Shown here: piece by piece, positions 24,563 to 36,500 of the stretch
Numbering within the stretch: position 1 is the first letter of the stretch
Layout of the letters: every line of letters begins with the position of its first letter
Assembly: GCF_918797505.1 (NCBI RefSeq)
Contig: NC_092796.1
Coordinates: forward strand, 930,001 to 994,000
Length of the DNA stretch: 64,000 nt
Origin: Bemisia tabaci
Taxonomy: Eukaryota > Arthropoda > Insecta > Hemiptera > Aleyrodidae
Direction of reading: 5' to 3'
The notes under the pieces: model-generated
Seen by the model: only the letters and a program-made list of their open reading frames with translations
Told to the model about the DNA's origin: nothing
The model's database searches: none
Translations under genes and position numbers: made by a program

Positions 24563-26759
24563 CTATACGACTCGTGCGTCACACAGTCAGTGGAAACTCT
24601 TTGAGTTTAAAACAAGAATGTGGTGATATGGATTGAAATTGGCATCACCCTAGAATTTTACAACTTTAGCTTGTTTTGACACAGAGACATCCATATTCAA
24701 CGAAAACATTTTTTGAGCCAGTCACTAAATCCCTTCAGTAAGATACATTGATGTTAACATGGTTTAAGCGCACGCGAAAAATAGCCATTATTCGTGGTTT
24801 CCCCGTGTTCAATATGTCGTTTTACGATAAGAGCCCAGGACAGTATCGAGGCGACTTAAGCATTTATTGTCGTCTCTTGCAAAATAAAAAACAAATCCAA
24901 ATTTCATCCGGTATTAGTTTTTGCCATAGTCGAGAAAACTATGAAAAATCATTATAGGTGGTTTTTAAACTATATTTTACAGAAATAAACCTTACTGATA
25001 TGATTCAATGTTCGGCTCAGATCATCTGGATTATTCGTATACTTGGAAAATTACACTTGCGCAATTTTGGCACTTTATGAACCTCGAAATATAGATCCGT
25101 CAAAGATTTTACGTGGCGTTAAATTTTCTAACGGGAAATAGTTGACCATTTTTTGTGTGGTCAAATTACAAGGATGCCGACGTAAGTTAAAATGCGAAAT
25201 TGGCTCAGATGGCAGCAAAGGAGCAAATCTCGCATGATCGATTCCGAAAGCGCGGGAGTTCTCGGTACACAAGACCCAGTTCCGTCACCCTAAGCTCCCA
25301 AGTGATGGCACGAAGATCCGAGCCACGAAAACTGGGCAGGAGGACACGAAACTTGCATCCAGGGTTGTCAAATCTTCGGAAAAACTTGGGTTTATGGATA
25401 AAATCAGTATAGCTGATGGAGAGATTCGGCAAGGACGCTAGCGGGATGGAAAATATAGAAGCAGACGCGGATCCGACTGCCAGACGGTATCAAAACGTGG
25501 GAAATTTTACGAAACCGGGCGAAAATATCATTGGAAAATGGCGGATATTTCCCTGGGATGAGGCAACTTTGGCCGTTCCCGGGGGATCAATCTGTGACAA
25601 CATGACAAAGCCCCGTTTCTTCTGCCGGGGAGTCGTGTAACACCCGGAATTCGCGAGAGCCAACTGGTCCAATTTTGCATTCTCTTTGCGAGAACAAACG
25701 TCGAGGTGAAGAGTGACGGGGCTTACGGGAAAGATGACCTCCGTGCTATTGGGATTTCATGTTGGGGTACCCACGGATACTGACCGTCCCCATTCTGTAT
25801 TTTGTTCGCTCTGCCTGAAATCAATGCGACGCTTCATGCCGACTGTCACAATTCAAATATAGCTTTGATTCTATTGGTCTCCGAATCGTGGCTTCAGATA
25901 CTTTCACATTTTATTTATTCCTCAAGTACGGTATTTATTATGCAGTGTCTTACTTTATATTGATATAGAATATGCGTCCTTTCTCTTTACTAATGGTGAT
26001 AACCTCATTGGGTAGAAAACGTTTTGCGGTTTGTTTCATTTTTTCTACATCAGTTGAATTTTTATTCGGAAAGCTTACCATGGCGTTTTATGTCTTTACC
26101 GTTCGATGACTAAGTTTTAGATGTCGCCATACGGAGACCTGCGCGGGCACTCACTCTTCAATTAGGAGATTTTTGTGTAGGAGTTTAAAATGTAAACGGG
26201 AAACTCTCTCGAGTTTTCTCAGATGTGGTTGCGAAGGGCCTCATGGCGAATGATTTCATGTTTATGCCAAAGCAGGGTGCACAATTCTGTTGTGTTCCGA
26301 CAACTATATGAGCTTTGACAGAGACAGCTTCGAATTTCGACAGAAACACCATTGAAGTCAGCACAAGAGTATGTAAAAAAAATGTAGCTATGTTTTGGAC
26401 TCACTCGCAAATTTAATGAAAAACGTGCAAGAGAGTTAAAAACATAGCTGAAGTTTTTCATTGAATTTCAAATAGCTTCCTCCCGAAACTAATATTTGAA
26501 CTATAAAATTGAATCCCATTTATCCATGTTACTATTAAAAGAGAAAAATTTGTTCTCTAAAGTTTCGAAAATTATCGGAAGTACGATGTAGAATGCATTA
26601 GGCACATTACTTTCTTACGTTTCCGTAAAAATACGTTACGCGCAATAACTTTCAGACGGTTTTCTGCAATTTTGGGCCCTAAACTCTCCATCAAATAACA
26701 TTTTAACGCTCGCCCAATCAAAGGTACTCCATTCCCGACCGGAGGGCTCTAGCATTGAG

Positions 26760-27330
26760 CAACTATCGATTCTAATTAGATCGCATTCAATAGATGCAGG
26801 TGCACGAAACCCCAGGCCGACACAAAGTTTGAAGCACCGCCGAAAATGGGCCCGAAGGAGCCTCGTGGCACCGAGGCAAGGCAAACATGGAGGCAAAGGC
26901 GAAGGGATGGCATGCGGGGACAAAGGTGGGATCGTGGGAGCGAGCTCTAATTCGGGGCCCCCGCGGCGCGCAAAGAGCCCCCGCAGGAAAAAATGGGGAG
27001 AGCTCCCGAAACAAGAGACCCGGGTGGGGGGGGGGCGGAGGGGTGCATGATTAAATATAAATAAGGCGCTAACAATGAAACGGATAAATCCACTGATGAA
27101 ATTTACAAATGAAGTCTTGTCGCCGGGCGCTATATCACTCCAACTTCGCCGCGCGCGCCGCGCCGCGGTGCACCCCCTCCGGGCCGGCACAAGAAAGACG
27201 CCCCCGCGGGCCCGGGTGCCTGCAAAAGGTGTGCGGGGGTGGAAAGGGGTGAGAGAGAGGGGCACAATGGGGGACGCATCGGCCTCGATCTGCGGGCGAG
27301 ATCCCGCTTTAAATACCGCGCTGAAATCCC
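26760..27330. other. GC/CpG-rich island in the 14.3-kb intron
   Basis: A block much richer in G+C and CpG than the surrounding intron (GGGGGCGGAGG, CGCGCGCGCCGCGCCGCGG). Long open frames exist on both strands, including 236 codons at 26636-27346 on the minus strand, but that is expected where stops are rare, and no protein family is recognisable. It could be an alternative promoter or an intronic regulatory element. Confidence 0.5.
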
Positions 27331-28734
27331 GCGGCAGGGCTGTCAAATTGTCCTATTGAAAATTATTCTCACATATTCTGTTCCCATATTAAAGATCAGT
27401 CCGGTGAATGGATCCCTCGTATGGTCCGGCATTGGTTATGTTGCGATTATCCATTTCAAAATTTCTGTTTCTTCAAGGTATACTTTTTCTAGGGGCTCAT
27501 TGTTTCTCCTCAACTGCCAGGCTCGAAGCATTCTGAATTTATAAAGGGAGGAGGAGGAGGGGGCGAGTAAATTTTTCCACTTTCTGACATAACACGTGAT
27601 ACTGATTGATCGCGCGTCAAGTACCGTCATGTTTGATTCTTGTAAACCTAGCAACTTTTTATAATGGAAAAGGCCGAGAAGTTTTAGAAACTTCTACATT
27701 GACTTCAAGCTTCAAAAAGCGACGGATTCTTACACTAATATGAGCATTCATGTTAAAATTGCTAGATCCATCCTCAGTTTTACTCCTTGAATAATTTCCT
27801 CGATCACTTCTCATACGTTTGCTACATAGATGTGTTCACAGGATGTTAAACCTGACATACATGAACGTTCCGTAAAGGAATGGCACCCGTGGTGGTCGCC
27901 GTGCAAGGCTACTACATGTGGAGCGATATTGGTTCTGCACTGTGTGAGCAGGACTGACAAACCACTCACTCATTTGGGTCCGCCCGCTGGAAACTAGCGT
28001 GATATCGAGGATTTATTGAGGAAACGCGGCAACGGCGTGCGGGGTGGCGGGCACGATGCGACGCTGGGAGCAACTCTCAATTTTACACGGATAACATAAT
28101 TGAATCCCCATTGTTTTAAAGGCACGTTAGTATATTATTTATTTAACGCCCCTGTTCATCGAGTCCCGGGTCCCGCGGGGAGGGGCCGGGGCCGGGGGCT
28201 CCCAGTCATGAAAAGACAGTTCCTAGAGAGCGTATTTCAGGTGTAAAGGATACACCCTCCATCCCCTCCTAAATCTCCCGAATATATCCTTTGTGTGAGC
28301 TTTGATTTTCGCCCCACCTCGTCGCCTCCAGCCCTCCTCGCTCCGCCGTCGTAAAAGCGGGGCTGCAATTTCGCATGGGCCCCTCTCTCCACGTAAAGCC
28401 AAGTTTTTCGGGAGTCACGTTGAGATGCAGTTGTATCGTTACGTTGAACGAACACGAAATGTTCGTTTCCACAAGGGTGCGCGATGTGGAGACATGCAAC
28501 TCCAACATCGCCGGGCGTCCGCGGCTCGGATGAAGTGCTCTGGCAGCCGCCCCGGTCGCGATACGGCCGAATTATGAAGAAACTATCTTTCCATAATTCT
28601 TATTTTATTAAGTTTTGACCGCCTGTGAGGTACAGGACCTTGATTAACAAAAACTCAAGATAGAAATATTCATACCTCGGAAAGGGGGAAAGTATTACAA
28701 TATTTTAGGACAAAATGTCGACCCCAAACCGTCG

Positions 28735-28967
28735 AACAGTGGATTGAGTCAATGGGAGAGGTCGGACAAAATCTGGAAACTTTAAAAGCTTATGACTTTG
28801 TTTATACAATACTTTGAGATTCTGAAAGTGGTTCCATTGGTTTTCTCGTGCCATTTTCCTCTAGAAATACCCCTTGAAATTTAAAATGTAGCGAAATAAA
28901 CATCAAAATTTGCAGTTATCGTCAAGAATTTCATGTCTGATCTCTCTGATTGGCTCGATCCACTGTG
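28735..28967 (-). mobile_element. Transib-like MITE, copy 3 (233 bp)
   Basis: Terminal inverted repeats read (a/C)ACAGTGGAT(T/C)GAG at both ends; the first base of the left end is mutated. The element is flanked by a perfect 5-bp duplication CGTCG (28730-28734 and 28968-28972). After the left heptamer a 23-base spacer leads to GACAAAATC at 28765-28773. A 5-bp GC-rich duplication with CAC-starting ends is, from family knowledge, the signature of Transib transposons, the relatives of the RAG1 recombinase. There is no coding capacity, so it is non-autonomous. The strand given is relative to copies 1 and 2, which lie in the opposite orientation. Confidence 0.75.
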
Positions 28968-29146
28968 CGTCGTTTTCCGGATGAAACAACGTAACTGCAT
29001 TCTAAATTCTAAGCTTGCAAAATTGACTCGAGTGATTCAATTTATGTGTATAATCCAATAAAATCTGTACCACACGAAACTTTTTCACTTGCCATGACAC
29101 TACATTTTCCCCAAAAAATTATTATTTTAATTTTGAAATGACTTAC

Positions 29147-29244
29147 CTCTGCTAACGGTTCAGCGTGGACGATGCACACCAATAGAGCTTCGTAGCCTTC
29201 GCCAGAGTGGACCCAGCTTTTCTCAACCTCAATTTCCGGAGGAT
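29147..29244 (-). CDS. klg: klingon-like IgSF protein, exon C (first half of Ig domain 3)
   Basis: The acceptor is TTTTGTTCCAG and the donor is GCAGAG|GTAAGT. The exon enters in phase 1: T from exon B plus AT makes Tyr. It leaves in phase 0 after 32 codons. The peptide begins PPEIEVEKSWVHSGEGYEA and continues LLVCIVHAEPLAE. The Y-P-P-E-I-x-V-E-K-S-W-x-H-S-G-E-G-[YF]-E-A string followed by a V-C-I-V B strand is, from family knowledge, highly characteristic of klingon and its closest insect relatives, and is the strongest single piece of identity evidence. The exon is short and sits between introns of 4.1 and 14.3 kb. Confidence 0.93.
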
Positions 29245-30076
29245 CTGGAACAAAACAAATCACTTACATTTCCACAAAGGTTCTATATGAAAAAGCACGA
29301 TGGAATTTCATAAGATTCCTGATGATGTTTGCGTCAGGGATCCCTCCATTCCACCGGAGGTCGTTTCGGGGATTTCGGTCGAAACTAAATAACTTCAAGG
29401 TGGAGCGGTACAGGGATGCAATTAAAGAGGGGCCTAAAAACGGGACATAACTTTTTAAAGCCCACGGATGGAATGGGGCCGTAATAACGGAGATTAGAGC
29501 TCATTTTTGACAGGAGATCGAAAGGGACCGAAATGAGCCCACCTAAGCGGGCCCCTGCTGGACGCCAAAGTAGGCCTCGACAAGTAATGGCTCGTCAGTG
29601 ATCCCTTTGAGCTCCTTTTAATGGGTTAAGCACTTGGAATGGCAAGAGGTTGTCTTCAACATCATCGCCGAAAGAGGATACACAGCATTATTCGTTGGAC
29701 AGTGGACGTCAAATTAGGTCCGAGGGGGAAAATTACGTTCCGTTGACTTGCTGATTATTCCAAGACATTACTAAAATCTAGTACGCATTCTCTACTGATA
29801 ATCAATAAAACAAATTTTGTTATTTTTTCTTAAAATTGAAAAAATAAAGCAATAATAAAATAAAAAAAATGAACACATTTTTTCATTAAAAATAAAAAAA
29901 TTATAAACAAATAAAAAATACAAAAGTATATCCTCGGTTTTTGGCCGACTCGACTCTTTATTATTTTTGCTTTTGAATAGGCTTCAACCATCAACATGGA
30001 TTCTTTACGTATCGCAACTGACTCATTTTCACTGAATTGTGAATTTTTGAGTCTCAATGAAAATCCGGACCCGATA

Positions 30077-30112
<36 letters not shown>

Positions 30113-30819
30113 ATTTCATGAACAGTATCCTACTTTTCCGACAGCAGTTTCTGAAGAAGTTTCTGCAGCGCCAATGTGTCCTCAGCCCTATTCTTCGAGA
30201 GTGAAAACGAACGTGAAAGATGAACGCTCGGTAGTCACGACAGGGCAACGAAGGGATTGGGGGTGAAGGTGCAAGGGCTCAAGAGGGTAACTGATCCCGA
30301 ATAAATCATAGGGGTTTACCAACCTTTGCGGGGCTCCTTCGCGTCAACTACGACACGGATTTATCGCTAATTAAACCACTTTTCGTCTCGCAAAGCGCTA
30401 CATTGATGGATTCATGAAGGCTTGGTTGTTCTCGAGGAATGTGGGTTACTCGCAACTTCACAAGTGGGCATGGATGAGAGTCAAACGAAAATGAATCAAA
30501 TCATTCATCTAGAGAAAACGACCAGTAAAGTGTTTTGTGCCAACTTTCGGAGCACCATGTAGATATAACAATTTTTTTATGACGCCTACTTCAAGATTTT
30601 TTGTTTTTGTTTTTGTCATTTCAAAGATGTTTTTAATTCATCTCTAAATTTAATGATTTTTTTTCGGCTTAAAAAATATTGTTCATAAGCCAAGCGCTTA
30701 ATTTTATTATAAATTACAGTGAAGTTTCTCAAGCATTTTTTTTTTCGGCACAGGCTCTTCATGCTTTGGCGGCTGTAAAAGAAACGTTGACCTAGTTCGA
30801 GGCGTGATATTGCTTTCGG

Positions 30820-31960
30820 CAGTGATTGGTCAAGCGGAGGCGCAATCGGACTCCCCAATAAACCGAAGCTCAAGAAACTCGGTCTCATCATAGTCGAAGA
30901 CCGGCCTCGAAAGGCAAGCTTCACCGGGGGCGCGGGAAACTTTTAAAAGCTCGAAACCGCCGCCTAAACGCGGGAAATTTTTTACGAGGATCGGTGCCGG
31001 AGTCATCAACGGAATTGCCGTCGGTAACTTCTGGTTCCGCCGACGACATTATCGCAGTTAAGCGACGTTATGGCTGCACTCTTGAAAAAAATGTATTTCT
31101 CAAAGTTTGGAAATCGGGCGGGTCCTCGGCATTGCGTTTGTTCCCGCGGATTTTGAAAGGTGCGCCGTGACACTTTTATGCGCTATTAAACGGACTCGCC
31201 CTCCTTTTTCATGGCCCTTTAAGTCGGCCGTTTCCCCTCCGACCCAATTTCCACTCGTATTAAAAATGAGACGGGATGTTCATTAGAGCGGAGAAAAAAG
31301 AGGTTCGAAAAGGCGGGCAACGGTGGAAGTTTGTCCGAAATTTCAGCACTAAACGGAATAATTGGACCTTCCCCGCCACCGGTTTAATTAACGTCGTTAC
31401 CCGCCGAGAATTCGGAATGAAGGGCTCCTCGCCACGCGGAGGGGCCGAGGGGAGGAGGAGAGGGGGCGCGCGGTTTGATTGGTGCATCAAAGGTCGGATT
31501 TATCGTTCGGATTCAGTTTAAATTGGCAATCAAATTGTAAGAGGTTCGGGGCGGGCGGAGGGGCGGGGGGGGTTGCGGGGGCGGGGGTGGAAAACTTGGC
31601 GCTCGGCGACGCGCTGTGCAATAACTTGTTGCCGCGGTCGCCTTTTGTGATCCCGGGCACGTTCCGGATGTTTGGACCTTTTATTTCCTCCCGTTCCTTC
31701 CTTCCCCGGTCCGTTGTCCAATTCGCGCGGCGCTGGAATCGTGGATGAGTTCGCGACCCCCCCCGCCGGAACCCCCCGTGACCCCGGATCAATCGGTCGT
31801 ATCAGAGCGCGCGACCGCGACATTCCTCTCGATCTGGAGGGCTCGTCACTCGTGTTTACGTGATCGGAGGAGGGTCAGCGCTGCTTCCCAGTTTCGCCGC
31901 CGCGCAGCGCTCCAGGCGCTACCGAGCCACGTCCCTCAAGCTTGGAACTTTGATCCCCGG
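30820..31960. other. Large GC/CpG-rich island between exons B and C
   Basis: About 1.1 kb with many CpG, G-runs (GGGGCGGGGGGGGTTGCGGG) and CCGCG motifs. Overlapping open frames on both strands argue for composition rather than coding. ATTA cores (TTTAATTAACG at 31384) sit at its centre. Regulatory function is an inference only. Confidence 0.5.
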
Positions 31961-32249
31961 TGGTTACTACTACACTTGGCCATCTTCTCGGAAGTTCTCG
32001 TTTGAAGAGGTAGCAGCGGAAACTGAGGCCGTCGTTTTTGGAGAAAATATATTTTCGAGACCCCGCACTCCTGTTCTCCTTGTAGTCTAAAATTTATTCA
32101 GTTAACGCGAGAATTCGCCTGATGATGACACGCGACCTACCCACCTTGGCCAATGACCACTCGGTAGACAAGGTGCGGACTTAAGGATTCTGACCATTCT
32201 CCTTCTCAAAACACGGAGAACACATGCAGTTGACGGAGCACAAATTAGA

Positions 32250-32480
32250 CGTATTTCTACCGAACAGAACTATGTGCGGGTAGGAAAGATGGGGTGGGCT
32301 CGTGGTGAGGTGGATAAAAAACCATGTAAAACTGTGCGTGATTCCCTTAGGAGAAATGGAAAAGCGGGATTTTAAGTTCACCAAACAGAAATATGCGCCA
32401 GCTGTATGTGGCACTTATGAGACGTGGACATAGGGAAATAGCGTTGTGGACAAGACTCAGTTCTGTTTGGTAGAAATGCG
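32250..32480. mobile_element. TIR element CGTATTTCTACCGAACAGAA
   Basis: CGTATTTCTACCGAACAGAA at the left is mirrored by TTCTGTTTGGTAGAAATGCG at the right (ending 32480). Related by its ends to 45039-45150. Confidence 0.55.
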
Positions 32481-32876
32481 TTCAATTACTGAAATTAACT
32501 CCCAATTCAAAGATTCACCCTTAGATGTAGAGTACTTTTCTTAAACGCCAAGTTCCAAGTCGGGTCAAATTGATTGACCCGTGTTTATATACATTGATTT
32601 TGATACTTTTTGAAGTATTATTCATGTTATTTCTATGTTATTAAAGGTAAGAAATACAACATGGGAAAAGGACGCGCGTTGATGACGGCGCAGAGATGCA
32701 TCTATTCGTGTTTGATGGATGTCCGTGTGGCATCTTCAAAATTGAAGGCGCTATGGAGCGAGGCGTGTACTCGCAGTGCTCCGGGCTCCGCTCTGTGTTG
32801 CCGATGAGGTATTAGATTCAGCGGGCTCAGATTCGGGAGCAAATGTTCAAAAATGAGGCTTGACTACATCTCTCCT

Positions 32877-32878
<2 letters not shown>

Positions 32879-32932
<54 letters not shown>
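32879..32932. repeat. Poly(T) run of about 52
   Basis: The longest homopolymer in the window. It may be a retroposon tail (minus sense), but I found no matching target duplication. Other long runs: 20188-20227 (T) and 30080-30107 (T). Confidence 0.9.
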
Positions 32933-32934
<2 letters not shown>

Positions 32935-33395
32935 GTGTACACTCGATTTTTTCCCTTTTCTTTTCAATCTGGTGTCTATTCTTTTTTTACAATGTATTTG
33001 TGAGTTTTTGCTCTCGTATACATGTGTACCTACACAACCCATGGGTTACGTGTTGTTCGTACTGCCATGCAAAGCAAAAACGCCGTAAACGCCATTTTAA
33101 ATTTTTTAGAAACAATGTGTCATGGCAGAAAAACTTGTGTACCTTGGGACAATGTTTTTACAGAAATTTATCGGAAATACTATTAAGAACTAAACCTGAA
33201 AATTTGAGGTGCATGGTTAAAACAGTATTTATTTTATACAATGTTAAGTTCCAAAAAAACGAGGGAAAATCTTGATGGATTGACGGCGTTCTTGCTTAGC
33301 AAGGCAGCGTAGTCCTCGGGTCAATTTGACCCAGTTCCGGCATCTAAAGGTTGACATTTTTCGATGAGTGAATTTATTGCTGAAAATGGACTTAC

Positions 33396-33546
33396 AGAGA
33401 ACTTTGACTTTGTACTCCTGCGTGGCGGCTCGGCCCACTTTGTTGTCGGCTGTGCACACGTAGATACCAGCGTCGTGCCTCGAGACATTTTCGATCTTCA
33501 GAGTCCGTCCTTCGTAGTTCATCATGTCGTTCCGTAAATTGTTGTT
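33396..33546 (-). CDS. klg: klingon-like IgSF protein, exon B (second half of Ig domain 2)
   Basis: The acceptor is CTGTTTCAG and the donor is TCTCT|GTAAGT. The exon enters in phase 0 and leaves in phase 1 after 50 codons. It encodes the rest of Ig domain 2, with the E-F hallmark TLKIENVSRHDAGIYVCTA followed by DNKVGRAATQ and a G strand ending KVKVL. The D-x-G-x-Y-x-C motif supplies the second disulphide cysteine, and NVS is a possible N-glycosylation site. The intron before it is 5.4 kb. Splitting one Ig domain between strands C and C' over two exons is repeated in Ig domain 3, which supports a real gene structure. I see no stop, frameshift or damaged splice site. Confidence 0.93.
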
Positions 33547-36500
33547 CTGAAACAGACCAATAAATGATGGGCGTAGAGTAACAATCACACAATAGGCTAG
33601 ATATTGTAAACGTTTAAAAAAAGAAATGAACTTGAACTTCACCCAAAAATTTCAGAAGCAATCGATCACAAGCTTAATTTTTCGGAAGCAAATTAAAATA
33701 CGGGTAAATCCATAAAAAAATCCATTCTCCTATAAAAAAAAAAAAAAAAAAAATAAAAAAAATAAAAAATTGTTTGACGAAATTCGACAATAATTCATGT
33801 GACTTGATTCCTTTCTGCTTAACGGGGCCCAGTTGGTATCGTGCTTTCAGTAAGATATGCCAAACAGCCACAACCTGATTGATGCTCATGGGGGATAACT
33901 TGCCCATAAAGGAACTGAAGCTGAACGCAAAAAAGTACAGGGAGAGCTTGCAAAGTATTACGACTTCGAAACGTTCGGCAACGACTCTTGAGACGTCATA
34001 GGAAAAACTTGAAAATTGTCAAAGCAAGCAGGCATTATAAATGAGGCATCTCCTAGGGGTTTTCAACTTAGCTGGACGCGTTTTTTTTCACCGCTCACGC
34101 GCCACTAGCTACCGTGTGCAACAGTTGCTGATGAAATTGCAGGGCTGTCTTTTTGAAGCCTTCTTCTGCAGCGTTTGATTCAATTGCTATGAAATAAGGC
34201 CAAACGAAAGAAAATTTCTTTACAGGGAATTTAATTTACACGCCGGATGAGATTTGTAGGACGGGAAACGTCATAACTAAGTCAAGAATAGTAAAAACCA
34301 AGATCTGCTCTCGGAGTTGTTTTATTCCGTTCGGTTGCCTTTAAAGGAATTAAACGGGAATAACGTACATTTTTCATTTGGAATTACCTACAACTTCTGT
34401 GTCGCAATAGTTTTTCAACGCTCAAGTTGCATTAATCTTGCAAAATATCATTCGCACTTTATTGCATCTCGATACAAAAGATGCTTAAATAATAACAACT
34501 TTGATTTTGCTCGAAGTTTAAGGACAATTTTCCACTACTATAATTTTTTTTTTTTTTTTTTTTTTGCACTAAACTTGCACTTTAATTCATCCGATGGACG
34601 GAGGAAATTTTTCTAGGAAAGTAGTTTTTATGAAGTTGTATCGGAGATTTGAAACCTACATTAATACGGGAGACCCTCTCTTCTGGTCAAGGATAAAAGA
34701 AAAGGGCATGGAAAAGTAATGTAAAAATTTCAAACAACCTTATACAAACACGGCAGACCGCGTTTTCCAATTGTAAATTTCAAAGCGTGATAACAACTCC
34801 CGTTTGATTTTCAAATTGTTGGACATCCTCTTAGCCAAAAACGTTTAAATAGCACTCTTTCTAGGAGAAGTACAAAATACCTATATGTTGATGAGTTTTT
34901 TGGCGCAAGACCCCATGTCCAGTGAGCTATAACACATAATTTATGTCTGAGAAAGTCCAAGAGAAATTTGCATACAAGTAAAAAATCAAAAAAGAGAGGG
35001 AGCGCCACCAGGTGTTGCTACGGTCGGGCATGCGGTATTCCTGGCTGTATTAGAACCCGAATGACTTCGCTTTAAGAGTTTTCATGGAAATAATTTACCT
35101 ACCATTTAGCGTCACGATTCAAGGACACAAAACGATATTCTAAAACGATATACTAAACATTTCCGTTAAAGAGGCGAAAATTCCCAAAATCTTGGCAACA
35201 TTTGACGATGCTTAGCATGTTTTGATTTTTATTTTCTCCCGTATTTTCTCCAACCTTTATCGGTCGCAAAATATAGGTCAATCGAAGGATAAAGAAAGAC
35301 ACGAGCTCACTCGAAAGCCGATAGAAAGCTTGCTCTCACACACTCGCACACATTCCCCGAGCACGTTTCCGTTAAAAAAATCACAGATTATAGCTCGTTT
35401 AGCACTGCCATAACATTAACCTCGGAATACTGCCGTGCTCAGTCGAAACCGCGTAATTGCAGGGAGTTTTCAATGCATTTCAGTGCTTTTTGCATACAAC
35501 GGCCGATTATGCTATCCAAATTTCCAGTATCCGGCTTAGCGGCGCCTTTTACGGTTGCAAATGCGCACTTTAACATCATAAAATTCTATCTAAGGCCCAC
35601 ATAAAAATGTAGCGCCCCCGCTCCAGTCCCGTTAACCCTCTGTTCTCTGTTTGCTTGTCTCACTGTTTTAGCGGATTGCTATCCAAGTAGTGTGGCAATT
35701 GTGGCATAAATGAACCGAATGTAACAGAAAGGAGCCTAGACACATCAAGATTAAATATTTGAAGAAAGGATCGAAGTTATGTTCTTCCGTCAACTTAATG
35801 TCAGGAGTAATGTATAGTGCCTAGTATCACAATGGAAATATTTTTGAATTTTTTGCAGGAGAAAATAAGCTGCTAGCTGAGCTTGAAAAATTTTGACGCA
35901 ATTTTCGTCACAAAATGTGACTTGGTCTCATTCTGTTTACATAATTAAGTTTCAATTTCCAGAGGCTTCCAAAAAGCTTGCGGCCAAACGCAACTAAACT
36001 CATGGGGAAAGCAAATAATTTGAGTCAGAGACATTATGGTAAGTAGTAGTAATATGCATGTAATTTAAAGCGGAGCCTCATCAAAGGTCATTAACATCGC
36101 TGTAGTTAATCGTCCACAGAGAAAAGGATTAACTTAAGCCCCGGAAAATTTAACATTGGGACATTAACATCACTAAACGGGGAAGTATTTTGCAAATATT
36201 ATGAAACCAAAAATATCAAACCATATCGGTGCTATGACGGTTTGAGGTGTACAATTCAAAAAAACATAGTATAGAGAAAACCGCTTTCATCGGAACACAA
36301 TATTGTTCATTCTAAATGAAAATTTACACCCATTAAGAGAAAAAAGTCCAAGCCGTTCGCAACTTATCATATAGTAGCTAGAGAGAGCTTTCCGTCGAAA
36401 ATCAAGTCCAGCATGTATAAAGAAAATCGCACTCCCAAAAATTTGACTTCCACGCTTCCTCTCATCCCATGGTGTAAAAAATATTTTCTTGGATGCAAAC

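Larger units (their letters stand above)
14852..29146. other. 14.3-kb intron between exons C and D
   Basis: The largest intron in the window. Identified contents: a hairpin MITE (14924-15300), a retroposon with target-site duplication (19430-19856), a 39-base poly(T) near 20188-20227, a polypurine tract (22320-22860), a 20-bp tandem pair (24211-24250), a hairpin MITE (24374-24562), two GC-rich islands and a Transib-like MITE (28735-28967). The stretches 15500-19400, 22870-24200 and 24600-26200 look like unremarkable AT-rich intron. Confidence 0.85.
29245..33395. other. Intron between exons B and C
   Basis: A 4.15 kb intron. It carries poly(T) runs at about 30080-30107 and 32879-32932, a CpG-rich island at 30820-31960 and a TIR element at 32250-32480. 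No additional coding signal of the Ig type was found on either strand. Confidence 0.85.

Noticed and set aside
26636..27346. Longest open frame in the window (236 codons, minus strand)
   Set aside because: It lies in a CpG-rich block where several frames on both strands are open. Composition is Pro/Arg/Ala-rich with no recognisable domain.
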